This document shows, one piece after another, positions 7,709-17,500 of a stretch of DNA of 61,086 bases. Positions within the stretch are counted from its first letter, which is position 1; every line of letters begins with the position of its first letter. Under the pieces are notes generated by a model. That model ran no database searches. It was given only the letters and a program-made list of their open reading frames with translations, and was not told the DNA's origin. Source of the stretch: Mycolicibacterium rhodesiae JS60 (GTDB taxonomy: Bacteria > Actinomycetota > Actinomycetes > Mycobacteriales > Mycobacteriaceae); assembly GCA_000230935.2 (NCBI GenBank), contig AGIQ01000014.1, forward strand, positions 1 through 61,086, written 5' to 3'. The position numbers and the translations under genes were made by a program.

Positions 7709-9185
7709 CCAGGATACCCCTACGCCACAATTCGAACGCGCTTACTTTGACCCCGGGCGGCCCGACGAGCATGTATTGAGGGACTCCTGGAGTTGGGGAT
7801 TGCCCGAACCAGGGTTCTATCGGTCCTTCGAGGATCTGCCATCCATCCGGCAGCGGCTTGCCGCTGAGCATGTAACGGTTGTATTCCCCGTCAACGCTTT
7901 CCGGCATGATCGCGCGGCCGCCAAACGGGGTGCCGTCGGGTGCGAAATAGCGCCCGTCTGTGGACCCAATCCGGTCGATGATCGTGCCTTCAGGCAGGTT
8001 GGCGGGCTGCGGCACATAGCCGGGTGGAAATCCGTTGTTGTCCGGAAAGACTCGAGTACCCGCAGGGCCGAAGAGATTGTCGAACTCTGTCGACGACATG
8101 CCTCCCAGTGGATCGTATCCGCGCATCACGGACAGTGGGATACCACCTTCGGTGACCAAGTCGGCAGGCAGACCTGCCCGAACCATCGCACCCTCGGCGC
8201 CCCACGGCGCGGTAGCCGCAGCGGCGGAAAGGTCGAAGGCCTTCTCGCCCGCGTAGTAGGCCGCGCTGGGTGAGTCCAGTGCGTGTTGGATTTCGCCGAC
8301 GACCGTACCTGCCGGATTCGCCGCGGCGCCGGAAGCCCCTTGGGCCAAGCCCTTCCACGACTCCAACAGGCCGGGAGTCCCAGGCCCACCTTGCCCCAAG
8401 AGGTTCTTAATGGCCTGCTCTGTGTTGCGCCACGCATCACCGAATCCCTCACCGAACCCTGGTGGGGGCACGCGAGCTGGCTCGGGCGGCGTGTACTTCG
8501 GAAAGTTCCACCCCATGGCCTGCGCCCGGGCGACAATGCCCGACAGGTACGGCTCGATCTGTTCGGGTGGCATGCCCTCGGCCTGGAGGATCGGTCTCGC
8601 CGATGCCTTGAAGTCTTCGATCTCTCGAGCAGAGAAGACCACTGGCTGTGGTGCGTTGGCGGGTACGGGCGCATTGCCAGCTGTCGACAGCGGAATCGGC
8701 GTCTTGCCGCCCGCCATGTTGATGGCGTTGGCGAGGGCCACGTCGACGAGATTCGCTTCGGCCACGATCTTGTCCAGCCTTGGCTGCAGTTGGGCCTGCT
8801 TGAGTTCGGCCTCCATCGGGTCGCGGACCTTCGGGCCGGGCAACAACGTCCCAGCCACCGGATCGATCTCCATGCCGAGCGACTCGGCATCTGCTTTCAG
8901 ACTCACCAGTTCTGATTTGATCCGCTCGATGTTGTCCGCGGCACTACGGGCCGCATTGGCCACCGTCAGCGCCTCGCTGCCGTGGGCGTCGAGATCGTTA
9001 CGGGTCTGCCCGATCGCCTGCTTGGCAGCTTCCGCGGCTTCGCCGCCCCAGCTGGCAAGGGCTGGCAGCGTTGCGAGGCCGTCGGCCGCATCGAAGGCTG
9101 CCTGGGCACGACTCGAGGCGGCGTGAAAGACCTCTCGCACGTCGCCGGCATTCCAGCGCTCGATGTCGGCGATGGTCAGTGTCAT
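7680..9185 (-). CDS. polymorphic toxin: ESX-type N-terminus with C-terminal TNT (NAD+ glycohydrolase) domain
   Basis: 501 residues. Residues 1-100 form an Ala-rich helical region with WGGEAAEAAK, like N-termini of mycobacterial type VII-exported DUF1023/TNT proteins. Residues about 100-380 are a Pro/Gly-containing linker. The last ~110 residues carry the TNT (DUF4237) pattern: IDRIG...GRYFAPDGTPFGGRA...KPLP...GPIEPWFGQ...PQYML. The R and Y of RIGSTDGRY have the 8-residue spacing of catalytic R757 and Y765 of M. tuberculosis TNT, which destroys NAD+. The stretch usually reading YHxY is YNRY here. ATG 9185 has GAGGGA upstream. It is followed by its overlapping immunity gene. Confidence 0.8.
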   Translation of the reverse strand: MTLTIADIERWNAGDVREVFHAASSRAQAAFDAADGLATLPALASWGGEAAEAAKQAIGQTRNDLDAHGSEALTVANAARSAADNIERIKSELVSLKADAESLGMEIDPVAGTLLPGPKVRDPMEAELKQAQLQPRLDKIVAEANLVDVALANAINMAGGKTPIPLSTAGNAPVPANAPQPVVFSAREIEDFKASARPILQAEGMPPEQIEPYLSGIVARAQAMGWNFPKYTPPEPARVPPPGFGEGFGDAWRNTEQAIKNLLGQGGPGTPGLLESWKGLAQGASGAAANPAGTVVGEIQHALDSPSAAYYAGEKAFDLSAAAATAPWGAEGAMVRAGLPADLVTEGGIPLSVMRGYDPLGGMSSTEFDNLFGPAGTRVFPDNNGFPPGYVPQPANLPEGTIIDRIGSTDGRYFAPDGTPFGGRAIMPESVDGEYNRYMLSGKPLPDGWQILEGPIEPWFGQSPTPGVPQYMLVGPPGVKVSAFELWRRGILDDCGPPLGR

Positions 9186-9242
9186 GCCATCTCCCTCGTC
9201 GCTGCCGAATCATGGATATCAGCAAGAGAGCGGACACACCAC

Positions 9243-9920
9243 TCACCAGCCGCGTTCGCGCCACTCCTGCAGATGCGGCCGCTCCGCGCCGAGGTTCGTG
9301 TCGTCGCCGTGGCCCGGGTAGACGACGGTGTCGTCGCCGAACACGCCGAACACCCGGTCCTTCACGTCGCCCAGAAGCTGGTCGAACGCGCCCGGCTCCC
9401 AGGTCTTTCCGACCCCGCCCGGAAACAGGCAGTCGCCGGTGAACAGGTGAGTGGCCGTCCGCTCGGCGGTGGGCCGCAGTGCCAGTGCCACCGAGCCGGG
9501 AGTGTGGCCGCGCAGGTGGATCACGTCGAAGACCAGATCGCCGACGGTGATGGTGTCGCCGCCTGCCAGGAAGCGGTCCGGTTTCACCGGCAGCCGCTCG
9601 GCGTCGAGCTGGTGGGCGGCGGTGGGCACCCCGGTCGCCGCGGCCAGCGCTTCCAGTGCCTGCCAGTGATCGAAGTGTTGGTGGCTGGTCACGATGAGGG
9701 TCAGCTTCGGTCCGTGCTCACGCACCAGGTCGACGAGCAGTTGCGGGTCGTTGGCGGCGTCGATCAATAGACTCTCGCCGGTGTGGGAACACGTGATCAG
9801 GTACGTGTTGTTGTCCATCGGGCCCACCGACATCTTGATGATCGTGGCTCCTGGCAGGGTCCTGCGGGCTGCGGCCTGCGGTTCGACGTGTCCGGTGTAG
9901 GTGTCGTCGACGACTGTCAT
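9243..9920 (-). CDS. metallo-beta-lactamase-fold hydrolase, glyoxalase II-like (Rv1637c)
   Basis: 225 residues with the zinc-binding signature SHQHFDHW (HxHxDH form), the downstream histidine of RGHTPGS, the metal-bridging Asp of FTGDCLFPG and the final His of YPGHGDDT. It begins at ATG 9920 (MTVVDDTYTG). The frame continues upstream into antisense of uvrA and that extension was rejected. Position between the Rv1636-side genes and uvrA matches Rv1637c. Such proteins are annotated as glyoxalase II but may act on other thioesters. Confidence 0.9.
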   Translation of the reverse strand: MTVVDDTYTGHVEPQAAARRTLPGATIIKMSVGPMDNNTYLITCSHTGESLLIDAANDPQLLVDLVREHGPKLTLIVTSHQHFDHWQALEALAAATGVPTAAHQLDAERLPVKPDRFLAGGDTITVGDLVFDVIHLRGHTPGSVALALRPTAERTATHLFTGDCLFPGGVGKTWEPGAFDQLLGDVKDRVFGVFGDDTVVYPGHGDDTNLGAERPHLQEWRERGW

Positions 9921-9934
9921 GGTCGCCACGTTAC

Positions 9935-9957
9935 TTGTCGGTGGGTCGACATAGCAT
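9935..9957 (+). promoter_or_regulatory. PafBC-type (RecA-NDp) promoter of uvrA
   Basis: TTGTCGGTG at 9935-9943, 8 bases, then TAGCAT at 9952-9957. This matches the mycobacterial LexA-independent DNA-damage promoter (TTGTCRGTG-N8-TAnnnT) recognised with PafBC. It lies 48 bases before the uvrA GTG. No LexA SOS box (TCGAAC-N4-GTTCGA) is seen here. Confidence 0.82.
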
Positions 9958-10004
9958 GGGGAGCGGCGTCTTCTCGCCGATAAACCTGCAGGAAGGGGGC
10001 GCTG

Positions 10005-12905
10005 GTGGCTGACCGTCTGGTCGTCAAGGGCGCGCGCGAGCACAACTTGCGCAGCATCGACTTGGACCTGCCCCGCGACAGTCTGATCGTCTTCACGGGG
10101 TTGTCCGGATCGGGCAAGTCCTCGCTGGCGTTCGACACGATCTTCGCCGAGGGCCAACGCCGATATGTCGAGTCGCTCTCGGCCTATGCTCGCCAGTTCC
10201 TCGGTCAGATGGACAAGCCGGACGTCGACTTCATCGAGGGACTCTCGCCGGCGGTGTCGATCGACCAGAAGTCCACCAACCGCAACCCGCGTTCGACGGT
10301 CGGCACCATCACCGAGGTCTACGACTATCTGCGGTTGCTCTACGCCCGCGCCGGCACCCCGCACTGCCCGGTCTGCGGCGAGCGGATCGCGCGGCAGACT
10401 CCGCAGCAGATCGTCGACCAGGTGCTGGCCATGCCGGAGAGCACCCGCTTTCAGGTCCTGGCGCCGGTCGTGCGCACCCGCAAGGGCGAGTTCGTCGACC
10501 TCTTCGACAAGCTGAACAGCCAGGGCTACAGCCGGGTCCGGGTGGACGGCGTGGTGCACCCGCTCACCGATCCGCCCAAGCTGAAGAAGCAGGAGAAACA
10601 CGACATCGAGGTGGTGGTCGACCGGCTGACGGTCAAGGCCAGCGCCAAGCAGCGGCTCACCGACTCCGTCGAGACGGCGCTGAACCTCGCCGACGGCATC
10701 GTGGTGCTGGAGTTCGTCGACCGTGAGGACGACCACCCGCACCGCGAGCAGCGGTTCTCCGAGAAGCTGGCCTGCCCCAACGGCCACCCCCTGGCGGTCG
10801 ACGACCTAGAACCCCGGTCGTTCTCGTTCAACTCGCCGTACGGCGCCTGCCCGGAATGCAGCGGCCTGGGTATCCGCAAGGAGGTCGATCCGGATCTGGT
10901 CGTCCCCGATCCGGATATGACGCTGGCCGAGGGCGCGGTCGCGCCGTGGGCGATGGGCCACACCGCGGAGTACTTCACCCGCATGATGGCCGGCCTGGGC
11001 GAATCCATGGGATTCGACGTCGACACCCCGTGGCGCAAGCTTCCGGCCAAGGCGCGCAAGGCGATTCTGGAAGGTTGCGACGAGCAGGTCCACGTCCGTT
11101 ACAAGAACCGGTATGGCCGAACCCGGTCGTACTACGCCGAATTCGAAGGCGTGATGGCGTTCCTGCACCGGCGCATGGAGCAAACCGAGTCCGAGCAGAT
11201 GAAGGAACGTTACGACGGGTTCATGCGCGACGTGCCCTGCCCGGTCTGCGAGGGGACCCGGCTCAAACCCGAGATCCTGGCGGTCACGCTGGCGGCGGGG
11301 GAGCACGGCGCAAAGTCGATCGCCGAAGTCTGCGAGCTGTCCATCGCGGACTGCTCGGAGTTCCTCAACGATCTGACTCTCGGCACCCGTGAATCGGCGA
11401 TCGCCGGGCAGGTACTCAAGGAGGTGCAGTCCCGGCTGGGCTTCCTGCTCGACGTCGGGCTGGACTATCTGTCGCTGTCCCGCGCGGCGGGCACGCTGTC
11501 CGGTGGCGAGGCCCAACGCATCCGGTTGGCCACCCAGATCGGCTCGGGTCTGGTCGGCGTGCTCTACGTGCTCGACGAGCCGTCGATCGGGCTGCATCAG
11601 CGGGACAATCGTCGGTTGATCGAAACCCTCACGCGGCTAAGGGATTTGGGTAACACCTTGATCGTCGTCGAACACGACGAGGACACGATCGCGCACTCGG
11701 ACTGGGTGGTCGACATCGGCCCCGCGGCCGGTGAGCATGGCGGCCAGGTGGTACACAGCGGGCCGTACGCCGACCTGCTGCGCAACCCCAACTCCATCAC
11801 CGGCGCCTACCTGTCGGGCAAGCAGACCATCGATGTGCCGGCCATCCGCCGGCCGGTCGACCGCCGCAAGCAGCTGACCGTGATCGGCGCACGCGAGCAC
11901 AACCTGCACGACATCGACGTCGCATTCCCGCTCGGGGTGCTCACCTCGGTGACCGGGGTGTCGGGCTCGGGCAAGTCCACGCTGGTCAACGACATCCTGG
12001 CCTCGGTGCTGGCCAACAAGCTCAACGGCGCCCGCCAGGTCCCGGGCCGGCACACCCGGGTCAACGGGCTCGAGCATGTCGACAAGCTGGTGCGGGTCGA
12101 CCAGTCGCCCATCGGGCGCACCCCGCGCTCCAACCCGGCGACCTACACCGGCGTGTTCGACAAGATCCGCACGCTGTTCGCCGCCACCACCGAGGCCAAG
12201 GTCCGCGGCTATCAGCCGGGCCGGTTCTCGTTCAACGTCAAAGGTGGTCGGTGCGAAGCATGTTCGGGTGACGGCACCATCAAGATCGAAATGAACTTCC
12301 TGCCCGACGTGTACGTGCCGTGCGAGGTCTGCCAGGGCGCTCGCTACAACCGCGAAACCCTCGAAGTGCACTACAAGGGCAAGACCATCTCCGAGGTGCT
12401 CGATCTGTCCATCGAGGACGCGGCCGAGTTCTTCGAGCCGATCAGCTCGATCCACCGGTACCTGAGGACCCTCGTCGACGTCGGGTTGGGCTACGTGCGG
12501 CTGGGCCAGCCGGCCCCGACACTGTCCGGCGGCGAGGCGCAGCGCGTCAAGCTGGCCGCCGAGCTGCAGAAGCGCTCGACGGGCCGCACCGTCTACATCC
12601 TCGACGAGCCGACCACAGGGCTGCATTTCGAGGACATCCGCAAGCTCCTCAAGGTCATCAACGGGCTTGTGGACAAGGGCAATTCGGTGATCGTCATCGA
12701 GCACAACCTTGATGTCATCAAGACATCGGACTGGATCGTCGACATGGGTCCCGAGGGAGGTTCGGGCGGTGGCACGGTCGTCGCACAGGGCACGCCGGAG
12801 GATGTGGCCGCGGTGCCGGAGAGCTACACCGGCAAGTTCCTGTCCGACGTGCTGAACGCGCCGGCACCCAAGAAGACCACCCGGCGGCGCAAGGTCAGCG
12901 CCTAG
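10005..12905 (+). CDS. uvrA: excinuclease ABC subunit A
   Basis: 966 residues. UvrA scans DNA with UvrB during nucleotide excision repair. The N-terminal ABC half has Walker A GLSGSGKSS (about residue 31), a UvrB-binding region and a zinc finger (CPNGHP with CPECSG). Mid-protein signature LSGGEAQRIRL is followed by LDEPSIGLHQRD. The second half has GVSGSGKSTL, the zinc finger CEACSGDG...CEVCQGARY, LSGGEAQRVKL and LDEPTTGLHFED. GTG 10005 has GGAAGGGGG upstream. Full family length. Confidence 0.98.
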   Translation: MADRLVVKGAREHNLRSIDLDLPRDSLIVFTGLSGSGKSSLAFDTIFAEGQRRYVESLSAYARQFLGQMDKPDVDFIEGLSPAVSIDQKSTNRNPRSTVGTITEVYDYLRLLYARAGTPHCPVCGERIARQTPQQIVDQVLAMPESTRFQVLAPVVRTRKGEFVDLFDKLNSQGYSRVRVDGVVHPLTDPPKLKKQEKHDIEVVVDRLTVKASAKQRLTDSVETALNLADGIVVLEFVDREDDHPHREQRFSEKLACPNGHPLAVDDLEPRSFSFNSPYGACPECSGLGIRKEVDPDLVVPDPDMTLAEGAVAPWAMGHTAEYFTRMMAGLGESMGFDVDTPWRKLPAKARKAILEGCDEQVHVRYKNRYGRTRSYYAEFEGVMAFLHRRMEQTESEQMKERYDGFMRDVPCPVCEGTRLKPEILAVTLAAGEHGAKSIAEVCELSIADCSEFLNDLTLGTRESAIAGQVLKEVQSRLGFLLDVGLDYLSLSRAAGTLSGGEAQRIRLATQIGSGLVGVLYVLDEPSIGLHQRDNRRLIETLTRLRDLGNTLIVVEHDEDTIAHSDWVVDIGPAAGEHGGQVVHSGPYADLLRNPNSITGAYLSGKQTIDVPAIRRPVDRRKQLTVIGAREHNLHDIDVAFPLGVLTSVTGVSGSGKSTLVNDILASVLANKLNGARQVPGRHTRVNGLEHVDKLVRVDQSPIGRTPRSNPATYTGVFDKIRTLFAATTEAKVRGYQPGRFSFNVKGGRCEACSGDGTIKIEMNFLPDVYVPCEVCQGARYNRETLEVHYKGKTISEVLDLSIEDAAEFFEPISSIHRYLRTLVDVGLGYVRLGQPAPTLSGGEAQRVKLAAELQKRSTGRTVYILDEPTTGLHFEDIRKLLKVINGLVDKGNSVIVIEHNLDVIKTSDWIVDMGPEGGSGGGTVVAQGTPEDVAAVPESYTGKFLSDVLNAPAPKKTTRRRKVSA

Positions 12906-13120
12906 TCGTCGGCGGGCTTGTGCATCGAGGCGCGGATCTCTTCCAACCGCTCGGCGGCGGCCTTCTGCCGCGCCTCGTACTGTTCCTCGACGGTGCGGCC
13001 CTCCGGTGTTTCGGCAGCTAATTCGGCTGAGCCGAGCGCGGTTCCGTACCGGGTCTCGATCTTCTCCTGCACCGACTCGAATGTCGGCACCCCAGAATCG
13101 TCGTAGCTGTCGTCGGGCAT
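12902..13120 (-). CDS. small acidic conserved hypothetical protein
   Basis: 72 residues, start ATG 13120. It is charged and mostly helical: an acidic, Ser-rich N-terminus (MPDDSYDDSG) and a Glu/Arg/Ala-rich coiled-coil-like C-terminal half (VEEQYEARQKAAAERLEEIR). No membrane segment or catalytic motif. Its stop overlaps the uvrA stop by 4 bases, convergent, and it starts 4 bases past the stop of the esterase gene, with which it is probably cotranscribed. Function unknown. Confidence 0.65.
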   Translation of the reverse strand: MPDDSYDDSGVPTFESVQEKIETRYGTALGSAELAAETPEGRTVEEQYEARQKAAAERLEEIRASMHKPADD

Positions 13121-13124
13121 GACC

Positions 13125-14525
13125 TCACCGTACTCCGGGCGGGCCTCCCGCGGCTGCGATCGTGACCGGGCCGGGCGCACGCACCGGGGGGCCGGGCAGG
13201 GGCACCACGGGAACGCCCGGTGTGTGGATCTGGCCGGCCAGCCACGGCAGCGCGGTGGCGAACGCGCGCGATGCGAACGGCCAGTCGTGTTTGCCGGGCT
13301 CGGCCACCACCGAGCAGTCGATGCCGTTGGCGCTGCCGAGGTCGCACAACGCGTTCGCGGCGGCCGTCTGATCTCCCGGATTCGGGACGGCCGGCAGTGG
13401 GCGCTGAGCCGACGGATTGCCCGAGATCGCAAACCATCCGGAAACATCTTGGTATGAACCATGTTTGGCGATGACAGTGGAGGGGTCAAAATTCGCGTAG
13501 CCGGCCGCGCTGCCACCGAACAACCGCGTGATCGTCTGAGCCCTGGTGCCGGAGTTCGGGGCGTAGTCGCCGGCGATGTCCTCGAAGGCGCTGAACATAT
13601 CGGGGTGCATGGTGGCGAGGTCCACCGCACAGGTTCCACCCATTGACCAGCCGACGACACCCCAATTCGCCCGGTCAGCGCTGACGCCGAAGTTCGAGAT
13701 CATGAACGGCACAACGTCTTTGGTCAGATGGTCGGCGGAGTTCCCGCGAGGTCCGTTGACGCATTCGGTGTCGTTGTTGAACGCGCCGCCGGAGTCGACG
13801 AACACGAACACCGGAGCTTCACCGTGATGGGCGGCCGCGAAGTCGTCGATCGTCTTGATGGCGTTGCCCGCCCGCAGCCAGTCGGCGGGCGTGTTGAACT
13901 CCCCGCCGACCATCATCACGGTGGGCAGCTTCGGCGGCGGATTGGTGGCGTAGTACGCCGGGGGCAGGTACACCAACTCTTCGCGATGCGCGAAATGCGA
14001 AGCGTCCGATCCGATGGTCACCGGCACCACCGTGCCCGTGGCCGGGATGGCGTGCTGGACCACCATCGCCGAGACGGTGGCGCGGTCGGTCTGGTCCGGC
14101 AGCGGACCCGCGGTCAGCTGATTCCAGGCGGTCTGCACGGTGGGGAAGTAACCCACCCAGAGATTGAGCATCAGTGCCGTCGCCAGTGCGCATAGCGGGA
14201 TCGCCAGCACGGACATGCCGCGCCGCCACCATCGTGCGCCGCGCCAGCCCACCATCGCCACCACTCCGGCCGCCGTGGTCACGGCGATCCATACCCACAG
14301 CTGATGCGGGGCCGGATCGCCGGCCAGCCCGTCATCGGAGATGGTCCGCTGGGCGTACCACGCCGCCGCGATGCCGGCGGCAGCCGCCAGCGGCAGCCAC
14401 ACCAGCCGCCAGCGGCGCGTCCGCCAACCGGCGGCCAACACCAGAACCAACCCGGCCAGGATCTGCACCGTCACGGGCAACCATCCATGCATCAACGAAA
14501 TGTGTTGGTGATCGGCCGGTGTCAC
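13125..14525 (-). CDS. membrane-anchored esterase of alpha/beta-hydrolase fold (Rv1639c-like)
   Basis: 466 residues. The first ~130 contain three to four membrane helices; the rest is an alpha/beta-hydrolase related to the esterase D/antigen 85 fold, with nucleophile GWSMGGTCAVDL, an upstream FVDSGGAF and a C-terminal GKHDWPF supplying a likely catalytic His. The catalytic domain probably faces outside. Position between uvrA and lysX matches Rv1639c. GTG 14525 is used; an ATG at 14492 (MHGWLPV) is an equal alternative because neither has a convincing ribosome site. Confidence 0.85.
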   Translation of the reverse strand: MTPADHQHISLMHGWLPVTVQILAGLVLVLAAGWRTRRWRLVWLPLAAAAGIAAAWYAQRTISDDGLAGDPAPHQLWVWIAVTTAAGVVAMVGWRGARWWRRGMSVLAIPLCALATALMLNLWVGYFPTVQTAWNQLTAGPLPDQTDRATVSAMVVQHAIPATGTVVPVTIGSDASHFAHREELVYLPPAYYATNPPPKLPTVMMVGGEFNTPADWLRAGNAIKTIDDFAAAHHGEAPVFVFVDSGGAFNNDTECVNGPRGNSADHLTKDVVPFMISNFGVSADRANWGVVGWSMGGTCAVDLATMHPDMFSAFEDIAGDYAPNSGTRAQTITRLFGGSAAGYANFDPSTVIAKHGSYQDVSGWFAISGNPSAQRPLPAVPNPGDQTAAANALCDLGSANGIDCSVVAEPGKHDWPFASRAFATALPWLAGQIHTPGVPVVPLPGPPVRAPGPVTIAAAGGPPGVR

Positions 14526-14578
14526 GCAACCATGGTGACCAAGCTTCCTTGGCGGTCGCTGTGAGCCGATCGGCTCAG

Positions 14579-17500
14579 CTAACGCGGTTTGGCGAGCGGG
14601 AACGGCAGGGTCTCGCGGATGCTGTGCCCGGTGATCAGCATGACGACCCGGTCGACGCCCACTCCGAGACCGCCGGTCGGTGGCATGGCGTATTCCATCG
14701 CCTGCAGGAAATCTTCGTCCAGCTCCATCGCCTCGGGATCACCGTCCGCTGCCAGCAGGGACTGTTCCTCCAGCCGGCGCCGCTGTTCGACGGGATCGGT
14801 GAGCTCGCTGTACGCGGTGCCCAATTCGACACCCCATGCGACCAGGTCCCAGCGTTCGGCCACGCCGGGCGTGCTGCGGTGGGGGCGGGTCAGCGGCGAC
14901 ACCGACGTCGGGAAGTCGGTGTAGAACGTCGGCATCTCGGTGCGGTCCTCCACCAGCCGTTCGTAGAGTTCCAGCACCACCGCTCCGGCATCCCAGTGGG
15001 TCAGGTAGGGGACCCGCGCGCCGTGGCACAACCGGTGCAGCTCGGTCAGCTCGGTGTCGGCGTCGATCTGCTCGCCGAGTGCTTCGGAGACCGCGTCGTG
15101 CACCGTCTTGACCGTCCACGTTCCGGAGATGTCCACTCCCTCGAGCTGATCGGGGGCGTCGGCGCGGGGGCGCATCACCACCGCGGAGCCATTCGCCGCG
15201 ATGGCCGCGTTCTGGATCAGCTCGCGGCAGCCGTCGATCCATACCCGGTAATCGGCGTGCGCCTGATAGGCCTCGAGCAGGGTGAATTCCGGATTGTGGC
15301 TGAAGTCGACGCCTTCGTTGCGGAATGCCCGGCCCAGCTCGAATACTCGCTCGACGCCCCCGACGCACAACCGCTTGAGGTAGAGCTCGGGGGCGATGCG
15401 CAGATACAGGTCGAGATCGTATGCGTTGATGTGGGTCTTGAACGGCCGGGCATTGGCGCCGCCGTGGATCTGCTGCAGGATCGGCGTCTCGACCTCGAGA
15501 AAACCCTTGGCGAACAAGGTTTCCCGGATCGAGTGAAGTACGTTGCTGCGGGCGCGGATCAAGTCGCGGGCCTCGGGATTGATCGCGAGGTCGACGTATC
15601 GGGCCCGGACTCTGGCTTCCGGGTCTTGCAGGCCCTTCCACTTATCGGGCAAGGGGCGCAGGCACTTTCCGAGCATGCGCCACTGCTCGACCAATACCGA
15701 ACGGGTGCCGTTCTTGCTGTAGCCCATGTGCCCGGTCACCTCGACCAGGTCGCCGAGGTCGACGCCGGCGAAGTCCTCGGCGGCGCCGTCGAGCGTGGCC
15801 TTGTCCAGCAACAGTTGCACATCGCCGGACCAGTCGCGCAGCTGAGCGAACACGACGCCGCCGTAGTCGCGGACCCGCAGGATCCGGCCGGCGACGGACA
15901 GGGTGACGGTGTCGTCGGCAACCAGCGCCTGCGCGACGCTGTGGGTAGGCGGTTGGCCGACCGGGTAGGCGTCGACGCCGTTGCGCTGCAAGGCTTTCAG
16001 CTTGGCCATCCGGACCCGTACCTGGTCGGGGAGTCGCTGTGCGCGATCGGGCTTGCCGTCGTCGGGTTCGTCGGGATCCGGCGCGCTACCGTCGGCGTGC
16101 AGCCGGCCGGAGGCGGCCAGGCCCTCGGGTACAGCCGAATGATGGCCGGTGTGCTGCCTGGCGCGCCGGGAGAACGGCAGCACCAGGAAGCCTTCGGCGA
16201 TGACGGAGGCCACGCCGACGCGCGGGATCAGCCGGGCGTCTTCGTAGCACGCATAGCGCGGCACCCACTGCGGCTGGTATTTCATGTTCGACCGGTACAG
16301 CGTCTCCAGCTGCCACCACTTCGAGAAGAACACCAGCATGGCACGCCACAACCGCGCGACGGGGCCCGCACCGAGTTGGGCGCCTTGCTCGAAAGCCGCG
16401 CGGAACATCGCGAAGTTCAGCGAAACACGGCTGACCCCAATATCTTCGGCATTCTGCAAGAGTTCGGTGACCATCAGTTCGATGGTGCCGTTGGGCGATT
16501 TCGGTGACCTGCGCATCAGGTCCAGCGAGAGCCCGTTGTTGCCCCACGGCACCAGTGACAGCATCGCCACGACTTCGTCGTCAGCGCCGTGGACCGCCTC
16601 CACCAGCAGGCAATCACCGTCGGCGCTGTCGCCCAGGCGCCCCAGCGCCATCGAGAAACCGCGCTCGGTCTCGGTGTCCCGCCAGGCGTCGGCGCGGGCG
16701 ATCACCGCGGCCATCTCCTCGGCGGAGAAGTCACGGTGCCGGCGCATCCGCACGGTCAGCCCGGCGCGACGGGCCCGAGTGACGGCCTGGCGCACGGCAC
16801 GCATGTCCGGTCCGGACAGATGGAACTGGTCGGGGTAGAGGATCGCTTCGTCGCCGAGCTGCAGAGCGTTGAGGCCCGCCTCGCGGTATGCCTGGGCGCC
16901 AGTCGAACTGGCGCCCATCACTCCGGGCGCCCAGCCGTAGTCCTGGCACAGGGACAGCCACGCGGAGATCGCCTGTTGCCACGCCCGTGGATCGCCGATC
17001 GGGTCACCGCTGGCCAGGCAGACCCCGACTTCGACGCGATAGGTGATCGCGGCGCGGGCGTTGGTGGCGAAGACGACTGACTTGTCGCGGCGGGTGGCGA
17101 AGTAACCGAGGGAATCGTTCTTGCCGTAGGCCTGCAGCAGGCCGCGGATGGCGGATTCGTCCTCGCCGGTCAGTGCGTTCTCGGCACGCTGGGATTGGAA
17201 CAGCACGATCGCGGCCACCATCAACGCCAGCGCGCCGAGCAGGCCGAGCAGCGCGTTGACAAAGGTGTGCGGATGGCCCTCGAAGGATTCGGCACCGGCA
17301 CCGGCGAACGCGGAGACGCGGTTCAGCGCGTACCAGAAGCGGTCTTCGCCTGCCAGCGTGCCGGGGAAGAACTCGAGCAAGGCCCAGCCGATCAGCGTGC
17401 CGGTGGCCATGCCGGCCACCAGGGTTGCCGCCGCCTTGAGCAGGGCGCCGCGGCGCACCCTGGCCCAGAACTGGTTGTAGGCCAGGACCAGGGCGCCGGC

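Noticed and set aside
9921..10787. Upstream extension of the glyoxalase II frame
   Set aside because: It is antisense to uvrA and crosses the PafBC promoter; the enzyme fold starts at 9920.
14174..16507. 777-codon open frame antisense to lysX
   Set aside because: LysX motifs are unambiguous on the other strand; this frame shows no domain or ribosome site.
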